Below are positions 18,446 through 26,584 of a stretch of DNA of 32,600 nucleotides, one piece after another (the first letter of the stretch is position 1; every line of letters starts with the position of its first letter). A program made the translations under genes and the position numbers. The notes beneath the pieces are model-generated. The model searched no databases, was not told the origin of the DNA, and saw only the letters and a list, made by a program, of their open reading frames with translations. Source of the DNA: Deltaproteobacteria bacterium (lineage in GTDB: Bacteria; Desulfobacterota; Desulfomonilia; UBA1062); the NCBI GenBank assembly GCA_029574005.1, contig JAKQBR010000113.1, positions 1 through 32,600 of the forward strand, written 5' to 3'.

Positions 18446-18865
18446 ATGGAACGGGTGATGGCGAAAGTCGAGAAGGCGGTGCTGTACATTCTCATGGCCC
18501 TCATGGCTGTTGTCCTGGTCCTCGCCACAATCGACCTCATCTGGACCATCGCCATGGCCATCGCGACGCCGCCTTTTCTCATCGTCACTCTCGAGAATCT
18601 CCTCGATATCTTCGGCATGTTCCTCCTGGTTCTGGTCGGGCTCGAACTGCTCGACACCATCACCGCCTACATCCGGGAGCATGTGGTGCATGCCGAAATC
18701 GTGTTGCTTGCTGCGATGATCGCCGTCTCCAGGAAGGCGATTACCCTTGACTTCAAGCAGACCGACCCGATCGTTGCCTTCGGCATCGCCGCTCTCCTCC
18801 TTGCGCTGGCTACAGCATACTTTTTGCTGAAGCGGGTAGGCGTCTGTACAGAAGAGGACGGTTAA
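18446..18865 (+). CDS. PsiE-like membrane protein
   Basis: A 139-residue inner-membrane protein of the phosphate-starvation-inducible E family. Four hydrophobic helices are visible: about residues 9-35, 45-67, 78-97 and 108-128. Between helices 2 and 3 lies the family motif ELLDTITAYIREHVVHAE, and helix 3 carries the conserved basic SRKAI. Function of the family is unknown; in Escherichia coli it responds to phosphate and cAMP. The ATG at 18446 with AGGT just upstream is chosen; an in-frame ATG 27 bases upstream is also possible. No Pho box was recognised. Confidence 0.82.
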   Translation: MERVMAKVEKAVLYILMALMAVVLVLATIDLIWTIAMAIATPPFLIVTLENLLDIFGMFLLVLVGLELLDTITAYIREHVVHAEIVLLAAMIAVSRKAITLDFKQTDPIVAFGIAALLLALATAYFLLKRVGVCTEEDG

Positions 18866-18908
18866 GCGGAATTTCCTCGGGCTCTCTTCGCCATCGCCGA
18901 TGGAGGCT

Positions 18909-19163
18909 TTATCCCCTATACCCTTCCACCGCATGCCCTTCAGGTACGGTGAAGCGCGCCTCGGAGGGCCTGAGCATCGGCAGGAAGACCGTGCGCCTGT
19001 TCTCTATCAGCTCCACCCCTGACTGTGCGCATTGATGCACGCATTTCTCATCACGGACGCGCGCCCAAAAAGGGCCCAGAGAGCTTTGCCTTGACGGGCC
19101 GTGGCCAAAAAGGCTTTCCCCAACAAACATGGATCTCAGACTCCGGCATATCATTCCAAACAA
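18909..19163 (-). CDS. Doubtful short reading frame downstream of the DUF3783 gene
   Basis: An 84-codon frame starting with TTG directly after the DUF3783 stop. The last 40 residues (GVELIENRRTVFLPMLRP, SEARFTVPEGHAVEG) look protein-like, the first half does not. No domain is recognised and there is no clear ribosome-binding site. It may be a gene remnant or a chance frame. Otherwise 18866-19163 holds nothing recognisable. Confidence 0.2.
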   Translation of the reverse strand: MFGMICRSLRSMFVGESLFGHGPSRQSSLGPFWARVRDEKCVHQCAQSGVELIENRRTVFLPMLRPSEARFTVPEGHAVEGYRG

Positions 19164-19625
19164 TTACATCCGTTTCATATCCGGGTTTTCGTTGGGGTCA
19201 TGGGTTTTCATGTATTCGTGTTCGCTCCCCAGATGTCTGATATATTCCTCAAACGTCCAGGTCCTGGCCATGTCGGTTATCACGGCGAAGATCATGTCCT
19301 GAGGGTCGGGCAGCACCGCCTTGAAGCCCCTCATCACCTGCAGGAGCTGCTCTCGGCCAGGCGCGTGCATGATGACGACCCGGTATGCAAAGCCCTCCAG
19401 GGGGAGCGCATGTCCGTGGGCCTGCGGATCATGGACGCAAAACGGACCAGCACCGGCCAGCACGTTGTCCAGCGTGGTGCCTACATTCGCCCCCAGCAGG
19501 GTTGGGGTGACGGCAATCACCTCCAGTGTGTGCATGCCCTGGTTCAATGCCCCGAACGACGATGTGCCTCTTGCTATGTCCTCTTCAGACAGCCACAATG
19601 CAAAACAGATGATCCTCTCTTTCAT
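19164..19625 (-). CDS. DUF3783-domain protein
   Basis: A 153-residue cytoplasmic protein. The C-terminal half matches DUF3783: a strand (VVIMHAPGREQLLQVMRGF), then AVLPDPQDMIFAVITD and the closing WTFEEYIRHLGSEHEYM, the conserved W...E.I..L..EH pattern. The N-terminal half (MKERIICFALWLSEEDIARG) carries no recognised domain. Function unknown. GGAGGG lies 9 bases before the ATG at 19625; the longer upstream frame has no site. It is downstream of the enoyl-CoA hydratase gene on the same strand, with about 290 bases between. Confidence 0.65.
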   Translation of the reverse strand: MKERIICFALWLSEEDIARGTSSFGALNQGMHTLEVIAVTPTLLGANVGTTLDNVLAGAGPFCVHDPQAHGHALPLEGFAYRVVIMHAPGREQLLQVMRGFKAVLPDPQDMIFAVITDMARTWTFEEYIRHLGSEHEYMKTHDPNENPDMKRM

Positions 19626-19681
19626 GCGAAACAGCCCTCCTGTGGTGATGCAATAGCGCCATTGCGGTGAAAAAGCAGCCG

Positions 19682-19909
19682 CTATCCGGTATCCTGAACG
19701 CCGAGCCATTCGTGAGCCCTTTTCTTATCGCTGAAAAACTCGAGCGGAAAACCGGTGCCCCCTTCGGTCCATTTACCGGATTTGTATCGAGGATTCAAAA
19801 CCGTCAATGATGTCGTGCATAGTAACACTGTGCCTGGCTTGCCTGGGCTTCTCTTGATCGTGCGAGGAGAAACCGGATAGTCGCGGCGCATGTATGTCCC
19901 GAATGTCAT
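19682..19909 (-). CDS. Possible 75-residue protein, end of a STAS-like fold
   Basis: The frame opens 4 bases after the enoyl-CoA hydratase stop. Its C-terminus, PLEFFSDKKRAHEWLG, resembles the final strand and helix of SpoIIAA/STAS-like domains (F.d...A..WL). The N-terminal part does not resemble that fold, and there is no good ribosome-binding site. It could be a truncated relic or a translationally coupled small gene. No function is proposed. Confidence 0.3.
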   Translation of the reverse strand: MTFGTYMRRDYPVSPRTIKRSPGKPGTVLLCTTSLTVLNPRYKSGKWTEGGTGFPLEFFSDKKRAHEWLGVQDTG

Positions 19910-19913
19910 GCAG

Positions 19914-20756
19914 CTATTCGGGACCGGTCGTCAGCCGGTCGTCCGAAGGGATGTCCGGAAACACTGGCTCCTGCTTGGCGAGGAAGGCCGTGATGCCGTG
20001 CAGGCATTCGCCGGAGCAGATGAGCTCCACGGCCTGGCTGCGCTCAAGCTCCAGGGCCTCACGCATGGGCAGCTCGCGCACGCGGCGGATTACTGCCAGG
20101 GCGTGCCGCACGGCGCGCGGACCGTTCTTCGCAATCGCGGCCGCCAGGTCGATGGCCTCTTCCAATGCCTGTCCCGGCGCGCTCACCCGGTTGACGAGCC
20201 CCAGGCGCAGGGCCTCGTCGGCCCCGACCCGGCGGCCGGTCAGGATCAGGTCGGCGGCCGCGGATGCGCCGATCAGCTTGGTCAAGCCCGGCCCGCCGCC
20301 CCAGTCGGGCATGAGGCCCAGGCGCGCCTCGGAAAAGCAGATGCGAGCGGCCGGGTCCATCACGCGCAGGTCGCAGCGCGAGGCCAGCTCGGCCCCGCCG
20401 CCGAAGGCATCGCCGTTGATGGCGGCAATAACCGGCACCGGCAGGCTTACCAGTCCGTCCACGGCCGCCTGCAGCCTGTTGATCAGGGCCTCCACCGGGG
20501 GGCGATGCCTTTTTTCGACCGCGCCGATCAGGCCGGAGACTTGCGGGTTGTCGGGGTTGACATCGAACCCGGCGCAGAAGGCCTTGCCGGCACCGGTCAC
20601 CACGATAGCGCGCGGCAGGCTTTGCGCCAGCTGGGCGGTGACACGCTCCATATCGCTCCACATGGTCTCATCAAAGGCATTGCGACGTTCCGGACGGTCG
20701 AGGATGACAACCGCAACCTTGTCGTGATGCTCCAGACGAAAGCCGTACACGCTCAT
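19914..20756 (-). CDS. Enoyl-CoA hydratase/isomerase family protein
   Basis: A 280-residue crotonase-fold enzyme. The CoA/oxyanion segment AFCAGFD (59-65) and the second oxyanion loop INGDAFGGGAELASRCD (113-129) are present. Both acidic residues used by true hydratases are found at the expected places: Glu123 in GGAELA and Glu143 in FSEARLG. Hydration of a trans-2-enoyl-CoA is therefore plausible, in fatty-acid or aromatic-acid breakdown. Isomerase or other crotonase chemistry cannot be excluded, as no other beta-oxidation genes lie nearby. GGGAGGG precedes the ATG. It is divergent from the ferredoxin gene at 20949. Confidence 0.85.
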   Translation of the reverse strand: MSVYGFRLEHHDKVAVVILDRPERRNAFDETMWSDMERVTAQLAQSLPRAIVVTGAGKAFCAGFDVNPDNPQVSGLIGAVEKRHRPPVEALINRLQAAVDGLVSLPVPVIAAINGDAFGGGAELASRCDLRVMDPAARICFSEARLGLMPDWGGGPGLTKLIGASAAADLILTGRRVGADEALRLGLVNRVSAPGQALEEAIDLAAAIAKNGPRAVRHALAVIRRVRELPMREALELERSQAVELICSGECLHGITAFLAKQEPVFPDIPSDDRLTTGPE

Positions 20757-20948
20757 GGTATACCCTCCCGTGAACAGTATAGCGTTTTGGGCGCAGAGGG
20801 GAAAGCAGGAAAAGGAAGAAAGAACGGGAGACTTAAATTCAGAAGCCGGGGGCCGGAATGAAGGCGCCGATGCACGGGTGGATTTTTAGTCAAGAACGGA
20901 GTAGTGTATGAATTCCATGGAATCCACCATTGCACGGGGAGGTGAGGA

Positions 20949-22004
20949 ATGGAGGACACTGTTTTTGCCCGGCTCGCCAGACACCTGGACACGCTGCCGG
21001 TCGGGTATCCGGCCACCCAATCCGGGGTGGAGGTCAGGATCCTCGAGCGTTGGTTCAGCACGCGCGAGGCCGAGATCGCCCTGGCCATGAGCGGGGTGCC
21101 CACCGGTACTATCGAGCTGGCGCGGCGATTGGATACCGCGCCTGAGCTGCTGGAAAAGGAGCTCGACGTCATGGTGGACAAGGGGCTGATCTTCCGCCTG
21201 ATCCTGCCCGATAAACGCCTGTACAACCTGGTGCCCCTGGCCGAGGGCATGTGGGAGTTCCACATCAACAACAGCACGCCCGAGGATGTCAAACTCCTGC
21301 GCGAATACCTGGACACCTTCATGCAGAAAGGCTGGTACGGCACCCCCACGACCCAGCACCGCATCGTGCCCATCAGCGAAAGCCTAGAGCCCGGGATGGA
21401 GGTCATGCCCTATGACAGGGCCGAGGAGATCATCCGATCCCAGTCCAAGATCGCGTTGGTGACCTGCATCTGCCGCAAGGAGAGCCGCGAGCTGGGAAAG
21501 GGCTGCGGCCATTTGAAGGAGGCCTGCATGGCCTTTGGGTCAGGGGCTCACTTTTACCTCCAGACCGGCCGCGGCCGCGAGATCACCCGGGAAGAGGCCC
21601 TGGCGGTTTTGAAGGCCGCCATGGCCGAGGGCCTGGTCATTCAGCCGGGAAACGGCCAGAAGGTCTGGAATCTCTGCCTGTGCTGCCCCTGCTGCTGCGC
21701 GCTCTTGGGGGCGCTGAAGAAAATGGACAAGCCCGCCCTGGTGGCGCATTCAAGCTTCTATGCCGTGCTCGATAGCGCCGCCTGCACCGGCTGTGGAACC
21801 TGCGAGGAGAAATGCCCAATGGGTGCCATCACTTTAGGAGAGAGCGCTCAGGTCAACCGGGATCGCTGCATCGGCTGCGGCGTATGCGTGGGGGCCTGCG
21901 CCTTTGAGGCCGTCAGGCTCAGGCAGAAAGACGACCCGTATGTCCCCCCGCGCGACATGGTTGCCATGCAGCTTAAGATTGCCGCGGAGCGCGGCCTGAT
22001 CTGA
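20949..22004 (+). CDS. Winged-helix protein with two [4Fe-4S] ferredoxin clusters and extra Cys motifs
   Basis: A 351-residue cytoplasmic protein in three parts. Residues about 45-105 form a winged-helix-like unit (LERWFSTREAEIALAM, TIELARRLD, LEKELDVMVDKGLIF). A middle part has cysteines at 173, 175, 186 and 193 (CICRKE...GC...AC) and the cluster CLCCPCCC from 243. The C-terminus is a 2[4Fe-4S] ferredoxin with C279TGCGTCEEKCP and C307IGCGVCVGACAFEA. Such modular iron-sulphur proteins are common in anaerobes; the wHTH suggests either DNA binding or a protein interaction. No reaction can be assigned. GGGGAGGTGAGGA is a strong ribosome-binding site. The next gene starts 35 bases on, so they probably form one operon. 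Confidence 0.78.
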   Translation: MEDTVFARLARHLDTLPVGYPATQSGVEVRILERWFSTREAEIALAMSGVPTGTIELARRLDTAPELLEKELDVMVDKGLIFRLILPDKRLYNLVPLAEGMWEFHINNSTPEDVKLLREYLDTFMQKGWYGTPTTQHRIVPISESLEPGMEVMPYDRAEEIIRSQSKIALVTCICRKESRELGKGCGHLKEACMAFGSGAHFYLQTGRGREITREEALAVLKAAMAEGLVIQPGNGQKVWNLCLCCPCCCALLGALKKMDKPALVAHSSFYAVLDSAACTGCGTCEEKCPMGAITLGESAQVNRDRCIGCGVCVGACAFEAVRLRQKDDPYVPPRDMVAMQLKIAAERGLI

Positions 22005-22038
22005 CGGATCGGTCTCCCTGGGATCGCGAGGATGCAGC

Positions 22039-22557
22039 ATGAAGTCAAGAGCGGCCACTTCCGACCTTGATCGCTTCATGGCCCGGGCCCGCAAGCTCGG
22101 AGCTGACGATGCGCATCTGATCGATGCCGCCAGCATCGTTACCGCCGCCTGGGTGAGGATGAAATGCCAGTTCGGCTGCGACGGTTATGGCGCCGGCTAC
22201 TGCTGCCCGCCGCATACGCCCACGCACAGCCAGACTCAGGCGATGATCGATTGCTACCGGCGGGGCATCCTGATCCACTGCACGCAGCCGGGACAGCTCA
22301 CCCCCATCGTGACCCAGCTCGAGCGCGAGATCTTCCTGGCAGGCTTTTACAAGGCATTCGGTTTTGGCGCCGGACCCTGCAGCCTCTGCAGCGAGTGCCC
22401 GCCCGAGGGATGCCGGCACCGCGACCGGGCGCGGCCTTCCATGGAGGCCTGCGGCATTGATGTCTATGCCACGGCGCATGCCAACGGCCTGCCCATCGAG
22501 GTAGTCAGAGACCGCGCCTGCCCTCAGAATTACTATGGCCTCATCCTGATCGACTGA
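22039..22557 (+). CDS. DUF2284 predicted metal-binding protein
   Basis: A 172-residue protein with the DUF2284 cysteine pattern: KCQFGCDGYGAGYCCPP near residue 43, then GPCSLCSECPPEGCRHRD near 113 and PSMEACGIDVYATA near 134. The invariant RPSMEA.GIDV follows the second Cys group, as in the family. The domain is thought to bind metal or an iron-sulphur cluster; its role is unknown. GAGGAT lies before the ATG. The position directly after a ferredoxin-type gene points to a shared redox function. Confidence 0.85.
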   Translation: MKSRAATSDLDRFMARARKLGADDAHLIDAASIVTAAWVRMKCQFGCDGYGAGYCCPPHTPTHSQTQAMIDCYRRGILIHCTQPGQLTPIVTQLEREIFLAGFYKAFGFGAGPCSLCSECPPEGCRHRDRARPSMEACGIDVYATAHANGLPIEVVRDRACPQNYYGLILID

Positions 22558-22591
22558 AGATGTCATCCTGTGGCGCGCTGAGATCCGCCTG

Positions 22592-24076
22592 TCATCCCGA
22601 GGTCTTGAACATGCTGACGGCATCGAGCAGCTCGTCGGCCGAGGCGTGCAAGGAGGTCGCGTTGCCGGAAAGCTCCTCGACCACGGCCGCATTGGTCTGG
22701 GTGGTTGCATCGACCTGGGTTACGGCCCGGTTCAGCTCGTCGATGCCCGTCGACTGCTCACTGGCCGCCTCGGCGATCTCTTCCATTGACTGGGCCAGGG
22801 CCGCGGTTGTCTCATGAATGGCCTCCATGGCCGAGGCCACCTTGCTTACCAGATCGTTGCCGGCATCGACCTTGCTCACCGTGGTTTCGATCAGGTCCCT
22901 GATCTCGCGCGATGCATCGGCGCTGCGCTGAGCCAGTGCCCGCACCTCCTGGGCCACCACCGCGAAGCCCTTGCCGTGCTCTCCGGCGCGCGCCGCCTCC
23001 ACGGCCGCGTTCAAGGCCAGCAGGTTGGTCTGGAAGGCCACCTGGTTTACCGTGTCCGTGATCTCGCGGATGAGCGCGGCGGCCTTGGTGATCTCATCCA
23101 TGGCCTGCGCCATCTGGCGGGACAGGACAACGTTTTCATTCACCAGGGCAATGGCCGCCGTTGCCTTGCGGCGGCCTTCGTCCGCGGTATGGGCCGAGGC
23201 CTTGATCGTTGACGACATCTCCTCGATCGTGGCCGCGATCTCCTCAATGCTGGCGGCCTGCTGCGTCGCGCTCTGCGCCACCTGCTCCGCTCCGCCCTGC
23301 ACCTCACGGGCGCCGGTGGCCACCTCATCCGCGCTGGCGCGCACCCGCCGCACGACCTGATTCAGGTTCTCCACCATCTGGATCAGCGACCTGGACATCT
23401 TCCCGATCTCATCCTGCTTTCTGATATCGATCCGCGCCGTGAGGTCACCTGTTGCCACGGCCGAGGAGAAATCCACGCACTTGTACATGTCGAGGGCAAC
23501 CGCCCGCGCCACCAGAATCCCGATTATCAGGCCGAGCATGAGGACCAGGAAGTTGATGGAGAACACCACGGTCTTGATCTTGTTGAAGATACCGAAAAGC
23601 TCTCTGGGGTGCTCGGTGCGGACGTACTCGCCGAACTTGAGGAGCTCGTCGCTCTTGGCGATATAGGCCCGGTAAAGCTCGGGCTGGGCTGCCTCGTCGC
23701 CGCCGGAGGCTATGAAGCGCCTGGCCAGGTCGGTTGAAAGGTCCATGAGCTCGTCGGCCTTTTTCAAGTCGCTGCGGCTGGATTTCATCTTGAGCTTCTT
23801 CATGAGAGAGTCGGAGTTGCGGTGAAAGTCCTTCCACGCCGCCTCGATCCGGTTGAGGGTGCCGGCGTCCTTGCTGAGCTGATACTGCAGCACGGCGATC
23901 CTGACTTCTTTCACGTCCAGCATGAGCGTGTCGTTCTCGCCGATGGCCACGGCCGCCAACTGAGACATGTTGACCAGCGCAAAGACCAGACCTGATAAGA
24001 GCAGGGCCAGCACGAGCGTCACCCCGAACACACCGCCGATCTTAATCCGAATGCTCAAGTTCTTAAACCAGTTCAT
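22592..24076 (-). CDS. Methyl-accepting chemotaxis protein
   Basis: A 494-residue transmembrane chemoreceptor. TM1 spans about residues 12-37, a helical periplasmic domain of about 130 residues follows, TM2 lies near 165-190, then a HAMP linker (about 195-250) and a long coiled-coil signalling domain. The hairpin tip [20 protein letters not shown] and the following [15 protein letters not shown] are canonical for contact with CheA and CheW. There is no C-terminal CheR-tethering pentapeptide. The ligand of the periplasmic domain is unknown. The ATG at 24076 follows GGAGGAGAAA; the start lies 16 bases after the SDR stop, so both are probably on one transcript. Flagellar genes occur 5 kb away. 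Confidence 0.93.
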   Translation of the reverse strand: MNWFKNLSIRIKIGGVFGVTLVLALLLSGLVFALVNMSQLAAVAIGENDTLMLDVKEVRIAVLQYQLSKDAGTLNRIEAAWKDFHRNSDSLMKKLKMKSSRSDLKKADELMDLSTDLARRFIASGGDEAAQPELYRAYIAKSDELLKFGEYVRTEHPRELFGIFNKIKTVVFSINFLVLMLGLIIGILVARAVALDMYKCVDFSSAVATGDLTARIDIRKQDEIGKMSRSLIQMVENLNQVVRRVRASADEVATGAREVQGGAEQVAQSATQQAASIEEIAATIEEMSSTIKASAHTADEGRRKATAAIALVNENVVLSRQMAQAMDEITKAAALIREITDTVNQVAFQTNLLALNAAVEAARAGEHGKGFAVVAQEVRALAQRSADASREIRDLIETTVSKVDAGNDLVSKVASAMEAIHETTAALAQSMEEIAEAASEQSTGIDELNRAVTQVDATTQTNAAVVEELSGNATSLHASADELLDAVSMFKTSG

Positions 24077-24092
24077 GTCTTTCTCCTCCGCG

Positions 24093-24863
24093 CTAAAACC
24101 CCGCACTTTTCTTCAGCAGAGACCGCACCAGGGAGTAGGGCAGCATGAGCCGTGCGATACCGTAGGAGAGCTTGTAGATCGGACGATCGATCAGCCAGTG
24201 GATGCGCCTGCGGCCGAGCGCCTTCCAGACCACCCTGGCCACGTCGTCGGGTGTGAAGGCCACCCCGCTGTTGACGATGAGCCTGCCCGGGTTCTGCTCC
24301 ACCATCGCGGTTTTCACAAAGTTCGGCATGACGTCGCATACGTGGATGCCGTGGCGTTCCCACTCCATGTTCAAGGCCTCGGTGAAGCCCCTGACCCAGA
24401 ATTTTGATGCCGCATAGGTGACTTCGCTGGGGGCGGCAAAGAGCGAGGCCACGGATGCCATGGAGATCACGCAGGCTCTGCCGGCCGCCTTGAGATAGGG
24501 GAAGGCATGGTAGGTGCAGTTGAGGACCCCTTTGGCGTTGATGTCCAGGATTGCCTGGTGGTCGCTTAAGGGGATGTCTTCAAAGGCATTGATGCGCAGG
24601 ATCCCGGCGCAATTGAAGAGGACGTCGATCTTTCCACCGGCGCCTCGCGCGAAGGCGGCCAGCACCGCGGCGACCTCCTCGGCATCCCTCACATCCAGGC
24701 GCTCGGCGAAACCGATCTTTCCCGGCATGGCCTCCTTGAGTTCATCGAGCCCGGCGGTATTGATATCCGTGATGCCGACATACCAGCCTTTCTCGGCGAA
24801 CAGGATGGCGGTCGCCCTTCCGATCCCGGAGGAGGCCCCGGTGATGAATATGCTTCTGGGCAT
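24093..24863 (-). CDS. Short-chain dehydrogenase/reductase (SDR)
   Basis: A 256-residue classical SDR with a Rossmann fold. The NAD(P) site is TGASSGIG (8-15), the NNAG-type motif is NCAG (84-87), and the catalytic set is Asn109, Ser137, Tyr150 and Lys154 (YAASK). Asp33 at the end of the second strand (GITDIN) suggests NAD preference. The C-terminus [17 protein letters not shown] is hydrophobic and basic, as in SDRs that touch membranes and act on lipids. Substrate unknown. The ATG at 24863 follows GAGGGGATACG. It lies directly upstream of the chemoreceptor gene. Confidence 0.87.
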   Translation of the reverse strand: MPRSIFITGASSGIGRATAILFAEKGWYVGITDINTAGLDELKEAMPGKIGFAERLDVRDAEEVAAVLAAFARGAGGKIDVLFNCAGILRINAFEDIPLSDHQAILDINAKGVLNCTYHAFPYLKAAGRACVISMASVASLFAAPSEVTYAASKFWVRGFTEALNMEWERHGIHVCDVMPNFVKTAMVEQNPGRLIVNSGVAFTPDDVARVVWKALGRRRIHWLIDRPIYKLSYGIARLMLPYSLVRSLLKKSAGF

Positions 24864-24983
24864 GCACGTATCCCCTCGACGTATCATCATAAGCCGTAAC
24901 CGTGTTTCCTTAGTATCGTCGTTTGATGGAAAAAGCTTGATCCCCTGCACCGCGGGACTGATATGGCAGCCGCGGCGGTTTTT

Positions 24984-25015
24984 CTCGCCGAGCGGGCGCC
25001 CGCTCTCTTGGCGAG
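24984..25015. repeat. Long palindrome between divergent genes
   Basis: The perfect 16-base palindrome GAGCGGGCGCCCGCTC (24990-25005) is flanked by outer arms CTCGCC (24984-24989) and GGCGAG (25010-25015), with four unpaired bases on one side. It lies between the SDR gene and AMMECR1. No T-run follows on either strand, so it looks more like a cruciform or operator than a terminator. Confidence 0.5.
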
Positions 25016-25033
25016 AGCAGGCCTGATTTCCCA

Positions 25034-25062
25034 TTGCCTTGAGGTCCCGCCGTGATTATATA
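25034..25062 (+). promoter_or_regulatory. Sigma-70-like promoter of the AMMECR1 gene
   Basis: TTGCCT (25034-25039) and TATATA (25057-25062) are separated by 17 bases. Transcription would begin about 14 bases before the ATG, giving a very short leader that still includes the ribosome-binding site. Confidence 0.4.
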
Positions 25063-25081
25063 GGGCTATAAGGGGGTGACC

Positions 25082-25657
25082 ATGACACTTTCCAGGGCTG
25101 AAAAAAAGCTGCTCCTCGATCTGGCGCGCACCACCATCCGCACCGTCCTTGACGGCGGCAGTCATGAACACGTCACCGTGGACGAGGGCAAGCTCACGCC
25201 CGCTCTGCGGGAGCAGCGGGGTGTGTTCGTGACCCTGCACAAGGACCATGACCTGAGGGGCTGCATCGGCTACATCCTGCCCATGCTGCCGCTGTGGCGG
25301 GCGGTGGTGGAGAACGCCCGCAACGCTGCCTTCGGAGACCCGCGTTTTGCGCCGCTCAAACCCGACGAGTTCGAGCGCATCGACATCGAGATCTCGGTGC
25401 TGACCGTGCCGGATACGATCAAGGACATCTCCGAGTTCCGTGTGGGTATCGACGGGATCATCCTCAAGAAGGGGTTCCACCAGGCTGTTTTTCTGCCGCA
25501 GGTGGCGCCCGAGCAGGGCTGGGACGCACAGACCACGCTCAAGTACCTGAGCATGAAGGCCGGGCTGCCGCCGAACGGTTGGGCCAGCGGGGCGGTCTTC
25601 GAAACCTTCCAGGCCGAGGTGTTCGGTGAGGCTGATCTGGAAGGGGTGTCCGCCTGA
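25082..25657 (+). CDS. AMMECR1-domain protein (AmmeMemoRadiSam protein A family)
   Basis: A 191-residue protein of the AMMECR1 family. The signature LRGCIGYILPM (about 58-68) is intact, and GVFVTLHKDHDLRGCIG, NAAFGDPRFAPL and IDIEISVLT follow the family pattern. In many anaerobes it is fused or linked to MEMO and a radical-SAM enzyme; neither partner is visible here. Biochemical role unknown. A run of GGGGGTGA precedes the ATG at 25082; a GTG two codons upstream is an alternative start. Confidence 0.88.
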   Translation: MTLSRAEKKLLLDLARTTIRTVLDGGSHEHVTVDEGKLTPALREQRGVFVTLHKDHDLRGCIGYILPMLPLWRAVVENARNAAFGDPRFAPLKPDEFERIDIEISVLTVPDTIKDISEFRVGIDGIILKKGFHQAVFLPQVAPEQGWDAQTTLKYLSMKAGLPPNGWASGAVFETFQAEVFGEADLEGVSA

Positions 25658-25683
25658 GGCAGCGGCCGGATCGGCCGCTCAGC
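25657..25683. terminator. Bidirectional hairpin between convergent genes
   Basis: AGCGGCCG-GAT-CGGCCGCT (25661-25679) is a perfect 8-bp stem with a 3-base loop, extended by TGAG/CTCA with a 2-base bulge. It fills the short gap between the AMMECR1 and HAD genes, which face each other. No T-run is present, so termination efficiency is uncertain. Confidence 0.5.
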
Positions 25684-25685
25684 CG

Positions 25686-26429
25686 CTACCTGATCTGATC
25701 GAGCGACTCGATGACCACGTCCGTGTGGGCGGCCAGCTCAGAGCGCGATAGCGTGCCGCTCAAGCCTATATTGACCATGACGCGGGCGTTGCGCCCCATC
25801 TGGGCGTCCATCAGGGTGTCGCCGACCATGGCCGCCTGATGCGGTGACAGGCCGAAACGCTCGCAGATGAGGAGGATCATATCCGGGGCCGGCTTGGTCC
25901 TGCGCACCGAGTCGGCGCCCACGACCAGGTCGAGCAGGGGCAGCGCCCCGATGGCCTGCATGTCACCCTGGGCATCGGCCTGATTGTCGTTGGTGGCTAG
26001 CGCCGTGCGGATGCCGCGCGCCTTGAGGCGTTCGAGCAGTTCGATGCCGCCTTTGGCAGGGCAGAGGTTGCGCGAGCGGATCGGGCCTTTGAGGACTTCC
26101 TGCTCGGCGTTCTTGACAACGGCCTGGGCCTTGTCCCAGCGCAGGCCTTCATGGTAGAGGCAGCCGGCCAGGACGGTGTTCACCTCTTCGGCCGTGCCCA
26201 TGGCAAAAGGTCCGCCGCCGTCGATCGCGCGCTCGTCGATGAATACCCCCAGGGCTTTCTGGAGACCGTAGGAGAGCGTTTCCGACGGGTGCACGCGCCG
26301 CATGATGGCTGATATGAGCTCGCGGATGATGCCCAGCCAGGTGGCCTTGAAATCGAGCAGGGTACCGTCCTTGTCAAAGATCACCACCCCGGGGTCGTAG
26401 TGTTTCCCGAAGATCTCTATATGCGCCAA
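25686..26429 (-). CDS. HAD-family phosphatase (phosphoglycolate-phosphatase-like)
   Basis: A 247-residue haloacid-dehalogenase-type hydrolase. Motif I is FDKDGTLLDF with nucleophile Asp19 and Asp21, motif II is the Thr in ALATNDN, motif III is the Lys in RRTKPAPD, and motif IV is MVGDTLMDAQMG. A helical cap between motifs I and II (about 30-120) selects the substrate, as in Gph/PGP-type phosphatases; the true substrate is unknown. Start: the TTG at 26429 has AGGAGG 7 bases upstream, whereas the longest frame's ATG at 26570 overlaps the divergent gene region and has no site. Confidence 0.82.
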   Translation of the reverse strand: MAHIEIFGKHYDPGVVIFDKDGTLLDFKATWLGIIRELISAIMRRVHPSETLSYGLQKALGVFIDERAIDGGGPFAMGTAEEVNTVLAGCLYHEGLRWDKAQAVVKNAEQEVLKGPIRSRNLCPAKGGIELLERLKARGIRTALATNDNQADAQGDMQAIGALPLLDLVVGADSVRRTKPAPDMILLICERFGLSPHQAAMVGDTLMDAQMGRNARVMVNIGLSGTLSRSELAAHTDVVIESLDQIR

Positions 26430-26584
26430 AGATAAGCCTCCTGTCGTCAAGGAGCCCTTGCATAGCATAAAATCGTCGTGCCTTCCAGTGGCGAGCTGCA
26501 AAAAAAGACCGTTTTCGCGGCATGTGCGGCATGCCTGCAAAAACAGCTTGGAAAATGAACGATTATCCATTAGAAAGGGGATCC

